A stretch of DNA of 64,000 bases, from assembly GCA_945910005.1 (NCBI GenBank), contig OX246740.1, positions 52,302,526 through 52,366,525 of the forward strand. The letters run 5' to 3'. A model generated the notes under the pieces. It saw only the letters and a list, made by a program, of their open reading frames with translations. It ran no database searches and had not been told where the DNA came from. Shown piece after piece: positions 12,130 to 24,800 of the stretch; position 1 is the first letter of the stretch; each line of letters starts with the position of its first letter. Made by a program: the position numbers and the translations under genes. Source of the DNA: Isoperla grammatica (lineage: Eukaryota > Arthropoda > Insecta > Plecoptera > Perlodidae).

Positions 12130-15100
12130 GTAAGTTCCCTCCCTTGTTTGCATCGGGGGGTTAACCCCAACCCCATTTCACTCTGGCCCGTACATCCATC
12201 AAATACTGTCACATGTTTGCTAACCCCCCCCCCCCCCCCACCCCCCCCCCCACTTCCCCACAGTGGCGCACCCCGGGGTGGGAAAAATTCATGCTTATTA
12301 AGCCCCACGCCCTTGCCGGAAGATACGAGACTTATCCTATAATCATAGTCTATAATTTGGGAGTAAGAGGAAATTGGACAAGCTTTTTAACAAAATTAGT
12401 TTTGTACGGATAGCACAATTATATCCACAATTTTGCAAAGTGGTGCAGGTTACGGGATTGAAGGTCTTCAACAGTCACACTAATCCAAAAAAAAAAAATG
12501 TGTATACATTTTCATACTTTAATTGATTTTGTAAAACGTCGTAAAATATCGCATTTAATTCTTTTTACTGGGAATTATCTTCGTCTCTAGAGACTTTCAT
12601 GTGTTCTTTCTTGACAATCATGCACAAATTTGTAAATATAAATGAAAAAATGTCTCTCGGATGTTCAGAAATATATACACCTCCCTTTATACATTCATTT
12701 TCCGGGCACGTCACGTGAAGACAGTCTTACATAATTTTTACTTCCTCCCCTCCCCCCCCCCCCCCGCCACACTCCCCGTTACGTAATACGTCTGTGTTAT
12801 ACAATATTCTTGATTCGTCTACTTTACATCAATTATCTTCCAGAAATCTGAATGTTTACCTTAACATCCTCTCCCCCTATCAACCTGTATCCTGGACATC
12901 AATCACAACGCTAACCACCTCCCTCCCTCTCTCGCCCACAACCATATCTAACGACCACGTTGTGTAGTAAGTCTATACGTATTACGAGGTGTAACTCATG
13001 CGATGTCAGCCAGGTAGGCATCACATCAAGTGACTGACGGAGTAGTAAGTAAGTCATGGCCAATTAGCAATTATTTCCTTTCATTGTTATTACACCGACT
13101 ATTTGCATGTGTAATTGGTCGGTAATAATCCGTTTATGTATTGTTCTAACAATGTAGATTTTGCAAGGTTGAATATTATTGGATGATTATGGGTGTGACG
13201 TTTAAAGACGGGCGGTTCTGATGATGATTATCATTATTATCTTGTGGTTTGTGCACACGTTCAAATGTAGTTGGAAACGTTTGTACCGACCGTTTGGGAA
13301 TCCAGATAGTTAATTAGTCCACTTGGAAAACTGTTATGTCTATTAAATTATGTAGGCCTATTGAGTAGTAGACTAAACATTGTGTTGTATCTGATTACTA
13401 TAAATGAAGTATCGTATTGCATGAGCGGAGCTGGGCAGAAAGTTTATCGGTTTTGAACGTATTTATTACAGTTGTTTTCGATGTGTGGCCGCATTCCATT
13501 CCATTGGGCTAAATCGAGATTTCTGAGAATTGTTGGTGTTTTACATTTTAGCACGTGCCTTTCACTGTATTCAGTATAGTGACCTGACAATATTCAGTGC
13601 TTAGCTAACGCTATTAAGGGGAAGGACTACTCGCCAATATTAAACCCCACGAAATTAACGTCTTTTCGTCATATCTCAATAACGCCACACAATATCGAAA
13701 AAGTGACAAGTATGCACAATTTGGGTTCCTAAGAGCTCAATATTATATGAAAAAGATTTATTAGTTTTCACTAATTATAATTATTATTTCGAATTTAATT
13801 AATTGACAAGTTAATTACAAATTACAACTATAATTACTACGATCCACACAATCTTTTTCATGTAATATTGAGCTCTCACGAACCCAAATTGTGCATACTT
13901 GTCACTTTTTCGATATTGTGTGGCGTTATTGAGATATGACGAAAATACGTTAATTTCGCGGGTTTTAATATTGGCGAGTAGTCCTTCCTCTTAAAACGTA
14001 GTCAAAATAATTTCCATTGTTCTAAACTCCTAATCAACAACAGCTACATTCAAAACGTACATGTGCCAGTGATTTGTCAGAAATTGATACAAAATACTAG
14101 ATACTTTTGAAAACTTGTATTTACAGAAATACATAAAATACATTTCTGCACTAAATTATTTTATTATTCGCATCTGGTTGTAGGCAGCGGATTCAAAATG
14201 ATTTCGTCGACTTATTAGTATTGTATACATACAATAATAATTTAGTCGTACATTCATCAATAAATTCTTATTACATTTCGTTTGCTGTGACAAAATTAAA
14301 AATTGCGATACATAATTATAGAATACAGACGGGTATAGGTGGTGGTATATGACAATTGTAGCATGTTTCTATATTTTATTACTCTGATAACGCAGGGCCG
14401 GGCTCGGCTCCTAGGGGAGGGGAGGGAGAGGGTCGGACAGATGTTCCCGAGGGATAAGACCCACACGAGAGGATCGATCCTCCTTGCTTGTAGTTGTATG
14501 TACCGAGCACTGACCAACCCAGGACATGTAGGTACTGGTCACGTGGTCTAGGAGTTGAGAAACTGTAAGAATGACGGACCCCTCCATATCCCCTCCACAG
14601 CTACCCGACCCCCCTCAACTCCGTGACAACCTGACAAAATGAAATACGTAACTGAAAATCAGTTTGTTTCAGTTGTTCAGTTTGTTGTTTCACGGAGTTG
14701 AGGGCGGTCGGGTAGCAGTGGAGGGGATAAGGAGGGGGCCGTCATTCTTACAGTTTCTCAACTATATGTACCGAGCACTGACCGACCCAGGACATGTAGG
14801 TACTGGTCACGTGGTCTAGGTATGTGCCCGACACCGGCTGGTCAACTGACTGAGTATACAGCTATGTCTAATTCTGTCGCCGTCACCTCCCATTACCTGA
14901 CCCCGATGACAGCAACACTCAATGAAACGGACGTACGGCATTATACTCTAACATTGCAGCAAGTCGCACGGAGCACTGTGTAATAAAAACAGGTCGATTG
15001 CATACACAGTATACACCCTAGCTGACGTGCAGTATTGTCTACCTGCTACACCTCGACACGGCAACTTTATGTCGATGAGAGGCGTGAAATGTACGAGTTG

Positions 15101-18100
15101 AGGTGTGAAATATTAATACGCCACTGTACGACTCAAAGCTCGACAAATATTGCTTTCAACCGAGAAGAAAATGGAATTTCCGTCCTAATTGTCTAAACTA
15201 ATTCCCTGACAAAGACCCTCTCCCCCAGGTATACCATCGACTCATTCATCATATCAAAACAAATCAAACTCATCAAATAGCTTTTAAATTGGTCATTTGT
15301 ACAAATATTTTCGATACAATAAAATTTATGGAATTCCTTTGATCGTCATCTATAACTACAATTCGTCGGCCATTGTTATGATAATTGATATTTGGGTTTC
15401 ACGTGTCACATTTTGGCAGCGATCCTAATCGCGACGATGTGTGAGATGAAACAAATGCCTCATGGTATCCGTGCCCAAGCCAGGATTCGAGTCGTCCATG
15501 GAACACGGTTTAATATCATAATTAACTACATCAGCTGGATTAGAAGATAGATTGTCTAACGAGTGTGTTGTTTGCACTGACGGTGAGAATGCAGTTAGTT
15601 GCAGTTTAGTGAGTGCATGAGGCTTCCTATCTATATATACCTATCATGCTGATGTTAGCAGTAACTTGATGCATCAGCATGTGTTATGACACTTCCATGC
15701 AGGGGCTTCGGCGTGATTACTGCATAATGTTGTATGATTGCTCGACATGTACGGGTCAGTTGTGACGATTCTTGTGTGACGGAGGGGGGCTATTTACTCG
15801 CTATTTGGTTTATTTCAAATTTCTCGTGTAAAATATATAATCAGGACATTATTTTGACAGTGGGAACGCAGTATACGATCTTGATGTGTATATCTTAAAA
15901 CGATACAGTTTAATCGTAGGAATTGAATTCAACAACCACTAGGACCTCGGAAATTTTGTAAATAAATAAAATTCATAAAATACATTTGAATTTATTGATG
16001 ATAATGATATTTGGGGTTTTACGTCTCATATTTTTGCAACGAGGCTAATCGAGACGATGAGTGGGTGATTATGAAGATGAAAAAACGCCACATGACATCC
16101 ATGCCCAAGCTAGGATTCGAACCTGGGACGCAGAGACCGCGGTTCACTAGACCCGAGAGGCCTAATCGACCTCGGCCAATTTATTGTCTTTGCCACTTAG
16201 TTACAACAACTGATTTACAGTGGTAGATATTTATTATACACTGTATTGAGTATTTCTTTGCTACGACTGCTTCAAAGTCACCGTTTAGATGCACAGCATG
16301 CAGTATTCTGTATCTAGCCCGAACCGAGAATCGAATTCTGCATTGGAAACAGTAATAAACCTACAAGAGCATTGAGCCACACACAACTCTCCTAATACAC
16401 TTAAAACTCAGCAGGTGTTTGATTAATTAATTGACTGTGACTATCCCACATCCATACCGCTATACCCCTCTTAGTGAAACACTATAATATGATGTCCTCA
16501 TTCACACCTCGCCAAGTCTTGGCAATCGCGCATATACGTTGCCCGTGCAGTATTTCGGTGTTGTCGGTCGGCCCCAATCCATACTGGATGTAGCCAACAA
16601 CATTCATTCGTTTTGGCAATGAGCCGATACCTAAGCAGCTGTTGACCCACGCAAGATATTTGCAATAATAACATCAATCAGAACATAATCTACGTTGTCG
16701 CCGATCTGGGCGTTCACTAACCTAGACAAAACACTTGTCCACTCCCACATCGCCACCACCCCCTCGAAAACTAACGGAATCAAAGCTGAAGTTTCAACTA
16801 TATATATCAATATACAACGTGTTCAACGGAGCATGTCTGTTCAATCACGATTTAGCTGAAGGGTAAACAAGTTATTCCCCCCTCCCCTCCCCCCCTGCTC
16901 TGTCCCCCCACACACACCGCCTTTTATTTGCAGCAATAACTTGTCATTGCGACCCACCACTTGTATATCTCGCATGCATAAGTTGTTTTTCTCGGCACTT
17001 GAAACATATTTAACACCTGACAGACAAACGTACGCCTTCTCAAGATGACAGGTTTACGCTTCGGGACGTTTTGTGTTTTAATTAATTTATTAATTACATG
17101 AATACATGGTTAATAATAACTGACCCCCCAGTGAGGAAAGGCCATCAACGTGTATGGGCCTGAGCGAGTATATAGACTCGTACCAACGTCACAGACAAAA
17201 GAAAAACTAACAGACTAACTTCGAATATTGACCTTGTGTAAATATAGGTACATACAGATTCTTGTTGTAGCTCATGGTAAAGTTGCTCCATCGTAGTCTG
17301 ATGCTACGAGATGTAGAGTTCAATAACACCGACTTATTTTAATATACTTCTCTAATCTCCTACGACGATCCCCTTGAAACAGGTTCGTTAGGGATAATTT
17401 ATATGACTATCTGTTGCATACCTGCAAATTCCTCACATTGTGATTATTGATAATTTGTTGTTTAACGGCGTACTCGAAAACTAATGCGGGGGGGGGGGGG
17501 GGGGGGAACGGACAAGTAGTTCGTAAAGAGGACGAAAAGGGTAGGTTGTGGACTGCCTTTCGTCTGGCTTCTCCACTTCAACCTGTCCGGCAAGGGTGGT
17601 CCTACCAGAAGTATATACGCTTCCGTCGGCATAGGATCACGAAAGCACACAAACCTGCCCACCACGATAAGGTAGCAGCCCTGGGCAGCACCCAGCGGCC
17701 AGTAGACAAGGATCTGACGTCGGTGTGCGACTATAGGTACATTGAGGCTAGTACATACAGTATATTCCACGTAGAGATTGCAGTAGCTAGATGCATTTCT
17801 CTCTTCCACTGTCTACCCCCACTTACCCCTTGTGGCAAGTGCAAAAGTTAGTATGTATGTCAAGATGTCCCTGTACTTGCCACAAAGGGTGGGTGGGGGT
17901 AGACGGTGGTACAGAAATGCAACTACGTTCTGCTGCAATATTTACATGGAATACACTATAGGCTAATTTTCATGGACTCTTTCTATGGAGGTTACTATTA
18001 TTCAGTCCATGCTCTTTCTATAAGATTGACTACATCCATGATCTTGTTACAGCTAACGTCCTTCTGTCCTCTCACGTCCATTGTGGTGACATTTATACAT

Positions 18101-18846
18101 GTAGACATGCCACGACATGACAGATATTACAACCATGTTGTCATGTCGTAAGAACAGACCACATGTACAGTGTACACGCTCGTCGTTTTTATCTCACGAA
18201 GTTTGTGGACCACAGCCTTCAATAGTTGAATTGAGTCGCGCCCATCTCAATCACGTCTGTCTGTCTGGAGTACAGGACATGACCAATCTTTGACAAGACG
18301 GTCGTGTAAGACTGGACGTGTTTGACGTGGACGAGACGAGATGCTCAGTTGTTTACGGATCTAGTAGATTAGAAAGTCAGTACGTACGGGAAGTGATTGT
18401 TTTAGATTCCGAGATTGACAGATAGAGAGGCACGTCTCTGAGAACGGGGTTAGAAGAGAGGGAGGGAAGAGGAGAGGAAGAGGGTGTGGTACTTGTCTGG
18501 AGGGATGGAGAGAAATATACAGTGAGTATGAAATGGAGAGAAGGGACATACTCCACATTATTGCTTATTGGAAGTAGAGTAATTAAAGTTGAGAATAATG
18601 ATAAATATAGAGTGGGGGGGGGGGGGGGGAATACAGCGGCGTCTAGGCAGGAGTAGTGTGTATCGTACCCCGGACCCCCCTAGGTGGGCAATAGTATCAT
18701 CTCCTCACTAAAATTGTGATTTGAACTTTTGAAGACTACCTAGATTTTCCTGGCACTTATGGCAGAAGACTTTCGCAAAGTTTGTGCCTCTGGCTTCTGG
18801 GGCTTCGTCCCGGACGCCATCTTCATAAAGTAGGTAGAGTTAATCC

Positions 18847-18880
<34 letters not shown>

Positions 18881-21800
18881 TGGCGAAACCTACTTTCGGC
18901 GCGCTTGAAAAGAGACGTTGGGAGATTTAGATAAGAAGTATAGGTAGACAGAGTTGGGGTGTATGGCGAGAATAGAAGACCCCGCTTGAATGAAATTGAG
19001 ATTATTTGAAATAAAATTATATATCTGGAATAGATGGATGGAGGTAACTAAAGGACTAAAGTATAGGACCGAAAGATGTTTTGTTTGTTGAGGAGGCAAA
19101 ATGGGAGGCTTCCCTGTATATGTTTCAACATGTTTATGAATGTGTACACCAGGATATATCTTACTATCTTTGGTGTACACACACAAAACAATGCCATGGC
19201 GCACTCACTGGGCAATAAAATGTGGTTCGACTATTCCCATGAATGCCGGCCTTGGTGTGTGATAAAGCACACCGAATACTGGTAGCATGAGAAGTTTTAT
19301 TTGGCAATTAAAAATAACCATAAATATGTCTTGATATTATTATCTAGACTAGTACTGGTTTATGAACTTGGGTTACCAAGGCCTCTCCTCTTCCTTAATT
19401 AATTGCCGCTATCAAGGAGAAACAAATAAGATATGCATAGCGGTGTATTAAACGACTTGTGTATGCAAGAGTAATGACGATGCATTTTCTGCAATCACTG
19501 TTGATGACACATTTGATAAAAGGATTCAGTTGGGCGTTTGTAATTAGCATGCAGTTTGATTTACTGTTTGATTATCAGTATAATTGCCCCACATGAGAGG
19601 ATTCAGTTAATTAATGAGTTCTTCTTTTGATTTGCTATTAATTAAGCACATTGTAATTAAGGTAACATGTTAAATGTTAAATTAGGTACTACAGAGTACC
19701 TTGAAGTTGGGGACATGTAGCAACATTTTCATTTTTCATTTATTTATTTAGGACACATGTATACATTTACAGGTTTAATTATAATGCATTATATTATTTA
19801 GAACAGTTTTCACCGTGTAGTCCATAAATCCTTATGTAAGGTCTAGGCTATTGTTAGATTAAAACTAAATATGTGGATCCTAAATCCTAATAGTACAAAA
19901 GTTCAGAACTTGAAGGAGAAAAGTAAAATTCACCACCAGGATATATTTAATTTGCCTTTCATACCCTTCTCCAGCCTTTTCTCTTTTTATTTCCATAAAA
20001 AGGTTACATTGTCCCGGAAAACATTATAGAATTTAGAATGACTTCTAATCGCAACGGTCTCTCTCTCCACAGACGACATGATCGAGACCGAGAACGAGGG
20101 ATTGCGGGAACGCGTCTCGGACCTCGAACGCAAAGTGCTCGAACAGGGAGACGAGCTCGTCTGTCTCCGGTCGACGCTGGCCGACGTGTTACGAAGACTC
20201 AACCAGTTCGAGAGTCGCGGCGACCGGACGCTCGCTGACAGGACGGTGGTCAACGGGGCAGGACAGAGGCTGCGCTATCAGGACAAGGAGGGTCTGAGGC
20301 GGGTAGTCTCTCATCAGCCCTCCGCGCTGCCACAGAGGTGAGATTAAATAAATAAATAAATTCACATTTAGAGTCTACCCACTCAGTAACTAAACTGATT
20401 TGCAGTGGGGGACTTTAATTTAAAGCGACTAAACCAACCCTGTAGGCTTCGAACACCATCGACGAGTGAGCGATAACCAATCAAAGATCGATATTTCAAA
20501 TACGAAACATATGAATCAGTGATTGGACAGTGCAAACACCTGCGGACAAATGCCAGAATCAACAAGGCTGATTCAGAACAACTTTGAATTTATTGAGTGC
20601 TTCGTTGCTAGGACGGCTCCAAAGTCACCGTTTACTTATTGCTAAGACAAGAAAGAAGTAATGGAACTGAATCCTTATTAGAAGTTAAAAAACTTCGCCT
20701 AATTTGCTACTGTCACTGGATGAAGATCCTGATATTGAGAAAATGATTTGCTTTTTATTTTTTAAACATAGTATGTAGTAGTTAATTAAAACGGAAACAT
20801 AGTAGAACAGGTAAAAAACGTTATAAGAATCTAGTAATTGGACTGTACACTGTTCCTTGTCACAACATAAAAATTAAAACGCAATATTTCGAACCCTGAT
20901 CAGAGCTCTGCAACAGGCGAAACCACACCCACACTCAAAAATAGTATATATAGTACAAATATAGTACAGTAGGCTTACTACATAACTCCAAAACGAGAAA
21001 ATACTTAAATTGTATTGCATTTTTTGAAAATACAAAGAGATTACAGCCATGAACTGTTACTGTGTGTGCAGCAAATGTTACATATCTTGACATCAAAAGT
21101 TATGCTAATATTTCCCCCACGTTTAGTTTATCATTCGCAAGGAGTTATAATTAATATGTTCATAAGAATAAATGTCATTGCAGTTTTAAATAATATACCT
21201 TCTTTAGATATATACAAGTAGAAGCACTCTTTTAACTGTTTGCCTAGGCAGCTCGTAGAAACTTGAGTTGATAGGAAATTGAGATATTTGGGAGGAAGAA
21301 ATTTGAGAGTATTTTTTAGAGACTTTTATCAAATACTGTAATGGGCGCTATCGCTTAATACGGGAAGCTTCCGTCGATTTCTGGCGACAGCTGGTCTAGC
21401 GGCTTGGAGTTAAACTAGGTGAATGATCGATGCGAAGAAGTTCACTCGCTGCATCTTAAGCTGCCACATTTTGTTATCGACTGGCTTGTGATCTAGCGGC
21501 TATCTAGTGGCTTGGTGTTCAACTTTATACGTGAACTTGTGTCGCCATGCGCTCAGTATGCGCTCAGTGTTAAACTGGCCCAGTTTCCTGTTAGCCATAT
21601 TATTAATTAGCCATAGCGTCTATTACAGTATTTGCTTGTATCTGACAATTGTGTTACTTGTGTGTTCCAGGCAGCGTGTTCACTACCAGAGCACAAACAG
21701 CCTCCACTCCGACTCTCACAGCTCCAACTCTGTGTCCCCGATACCCACGTCCCCCTCGCCCACACACACCCCTCCCCCCGTGCAGCCGGCTCGAACCCCC

Positions 21801-24800
21801 GCCAGGCCCAATCAGATCGCCACAAACAGAGACGGGGCACGCACACCGACCAATCAGAGCCCTCCGATCAGGGACGGTGCAAGAACACCCTCCAATCAAG
21901 AAAACGGTTCCCGGTCTGGGTATGTATGCTTGTGAAATACTTCATTGATGAGTGATCAAACTCTTTTCATTAAGGCGCTTTCATAGCAACACGGCAACAT
22001 GTTTTTTCTGGACCGGCAAGTCAGGTGAACCAATCAGGACAGGCACGGCAAGTTTCTGAGTGGTTCACGTGATCTGCCGGTCCGGAAAAAACGTGTTGCC
22101 GTGTTGCTATGTAAGGGCCTTTACACTTTTAGTTTTGTCATAGATTCTCATAATTATTCTGGATATCGGATGATTATGGCGTACTGTGTGAGATATGACT
22201 GTTGAGCTGAAGTTATGGTTGATTTAGTTGAGTTGTATCTGTTGTAAAATACATTTATTAAGGTCACTTTAACTACAGAGCGGGGCGAAAGACGTGTTGT
22301 TGTACTCAGCTAGTTTTCAACAGTTACCACAGCAACAGAAGTTGAAGCGCGACAAGGTGGCGGTGTCTTGCAGCCTACGTCTCGGTTGTACTGCGGGTTG
22401 CATATAGCGCGGGCGTTCGTTGTACACTATCTAACACCCCCACTCAACGGACGTCATTCACGTGGGTTGCTGGCTGCGAGACCTATTCTCTCCCTCAGCT
22501 TCGTGAACCTGGGACCCGGTAGTGGCTTCGTCAGGATGTCTGCACACATGTCTTCTGTGGGGCAGAACTCCAAGTGGACAGTTCCTTGGTTTACCACGTC
22601 TCGTATGTAGTGGTATTTGAGGTCTATGTGTTTATTTTCATATTTCATATTTATTTCATAGTTCACTGACCATTACAATGTAAGGGTGTACTCCTCTTTC
22701 ACTCGGTTGCCTATCTTCTCGGATGTGGCCAGTTTAATGCACCCCTGGTTGTCCTCATGTAGTACCGTTGGACCATCCTGGGGGTGTCCTAGGTCTTTCA
22801 GGAGTTGTCTAAGCCATGTAGCCTCCTGGCAGGCCAATGTGGTGGCCACGTACTCTGCTTCGGTTGAAGAGAGGGATACACAGCTTTGTTTCCTGCTTGA
22901 CCAGGATATCGTGTTGCCTCCTAGTTGAAATATGTATCCGCTCCTTGATTTCCTGTCTGCTTGGTCACCTCCCCAGTCTGCGTCAGCGAACCCTGAGAGA
23001 ACGGTGTCCCCTGTCGCGTCGATCCTTAGTGGGAGATCGGCGGTTCCTTTAAGGTAGCGTATCACTCTTTTTACTGCTGTCCAGTCCGTAGCCCTGGGGT
23101 TTTCCAGTCTTCTGCTCAAGATACTTATGGCGGTAGCTATGTCTGGCCGTGTGACGTTTGCGAGGTACAGGAGTGCCCCCACTGCTTGTCGGTACTCTCT
23201 GTTATCAGGTAGCAGTTTTTCCTCTCCCGTTTGGCTGAGGTAGCTGACATCCATGGGTGTTGCACTACACTTTGCGCTCCCCATTCCAAACTGTTCGATG
23301 ATGGCAAGTATCTTTCCATGTTGGTGGAGCAACATGTCCCCGTTTGTGTCTCTGTCTATTTGGATCCCTAGATAGTTGCTTGCCTTGCCTAGGTCTTTTA
23401 TAGCAAAATAGTCATTGAGGTCTCGATGGAGTTGGTTTAGCTCTTCTTCAGTTGGTGCACATACCAGCAGGTCATCTACGTAAATAGTGATGTAGATGTA
23501 TGACTGGCCACTCTTTTTCAGGTACAGGCAGGCGTCAGCTTTGCTTTGTGAAAAACCCAGATTGGTCATTGTATCGTGCACTTTGGAGTTCCAGGTCCTG
23601 GCCGATTGCTTTAGGCCGTACAAGCTTTTCTTGAGCTTGCACACCATCTCTTCTTGCCCTGGTACGATGAACCCTTCCGGTTGTTTCATGTACACTTCCT
23701 CGGATAGGTTCCCATTGAGGAATGCTGTTGACACGTCCATGTGTCTTATTTTTAGACCTTTGATCGTAGCTATTGTGAGGAGGGTTCTTATGGTGGCGTA
23801 TTTGGCTACCGGGGCGAATGTTTCATCGTAATCTTCTCCGTACTTCTGAGAGTATCCTTTCGCCACCAACCTGGCCTTGAATCGTTCGATGTTTCCACTT
23901 GGATTTTCCTTAGCTTTGAAGGTCCATTTGTTTCCGATTGCCTTCTTATTTTCGGGCAGGGCGGTCAATGACCAGGTGTTATTAGTCATGAGAGACTCGT
24001 ACTCCTCGTTCGCTGCTTTTATCCACTCTTTCTTCAGGTCCCCCTTCATTTGAGTCATTTCTTCCCAACTTCCTGGCTCGACGACTTCTCTAGCTAGGTA
24101 GGAAAGTCTCCTGGGAGGGATCCCTTTGTTAGTTCTAGAGGATTTTCTGGGGCTTGCTGCGGCTGGTTCGATCGTTTCTTGCTCTTCATCGTCGTTAGGG
24201 TTATCTGCATGTTCATCCGCGGCTTCCTGGTCCATTGTAAGGCTGGTGTTCTCCGCGTCTACATTGGCTGCCTCCCCCTTCGGTCTCTTGCTGATGACTT
24301 CGAAACTGTCTTTCGGCCTGGTTTCCGTGAACACAACGGTTCTACTGATGGTGATTTTTCCGGTGGCTGTGTTGAGTATACGGTAACCCTTGGCTTCTTC
24401 GCTGTATCCAACGAGTGTTCCTTCTTCAGCTCGGGGGTCTAGCTTTGTCCTCTTCTCCTTTGGGATGTGGCTGTAGGCTTTGCTTCCAAAAACTCGAATG
24501 TGGGAAACGATGGGTTTGCTGCCGAACCACAGTTCATAAGGAGTTTTCTCAACTGACTTGCTGGGTAGGCGGTTCTGCAGGTAGTTGGCGGTGACAACTG
24601 CTTCTCCCCAATATTTGTTCGGGAGGGATGCATCGAGTAGCATGCATCTTGCCATTTCTGTGAGGGAGCGGTTCTTCCTTTCCGCTACTCCGTTTTGCTG
24701 GGGGGAGTATGGTACGGTGAGTTGCAGTTTGATACCTTCCTTGTCCAGGAATGACTTAACCGCTTCATTTTTGTACTCTCTTCCGTTGTCGCACCTGATC

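Larger units (their letters stand above)
12130..20072 (+). other. Proposed first EML intron
   Basis: Begins gtaagt and ends ctctccacag if the first exon is right. It holds the TTAA element at 13618, the 56-bp-flanked foldback, the SINEs at 15.4-16.2 kb, the repeat at 17447, the MITE at 17778 and several G/C homopolymers. No other coding sequence recognised. Confidence 0.4.

Noticed and set aside
20038..20238. Second + strand frame over the coiled-coil exon
   Set aside because: It is a basic, Arg-rich shadow; the heptad pattern and family match are in the other frame.
22628..22706. Intron in copia RNase H explaining the internal stop
   Set aside because: The only GT-AG pair nearby would remove about 79 bases, shift the frame and delete part of the motif.
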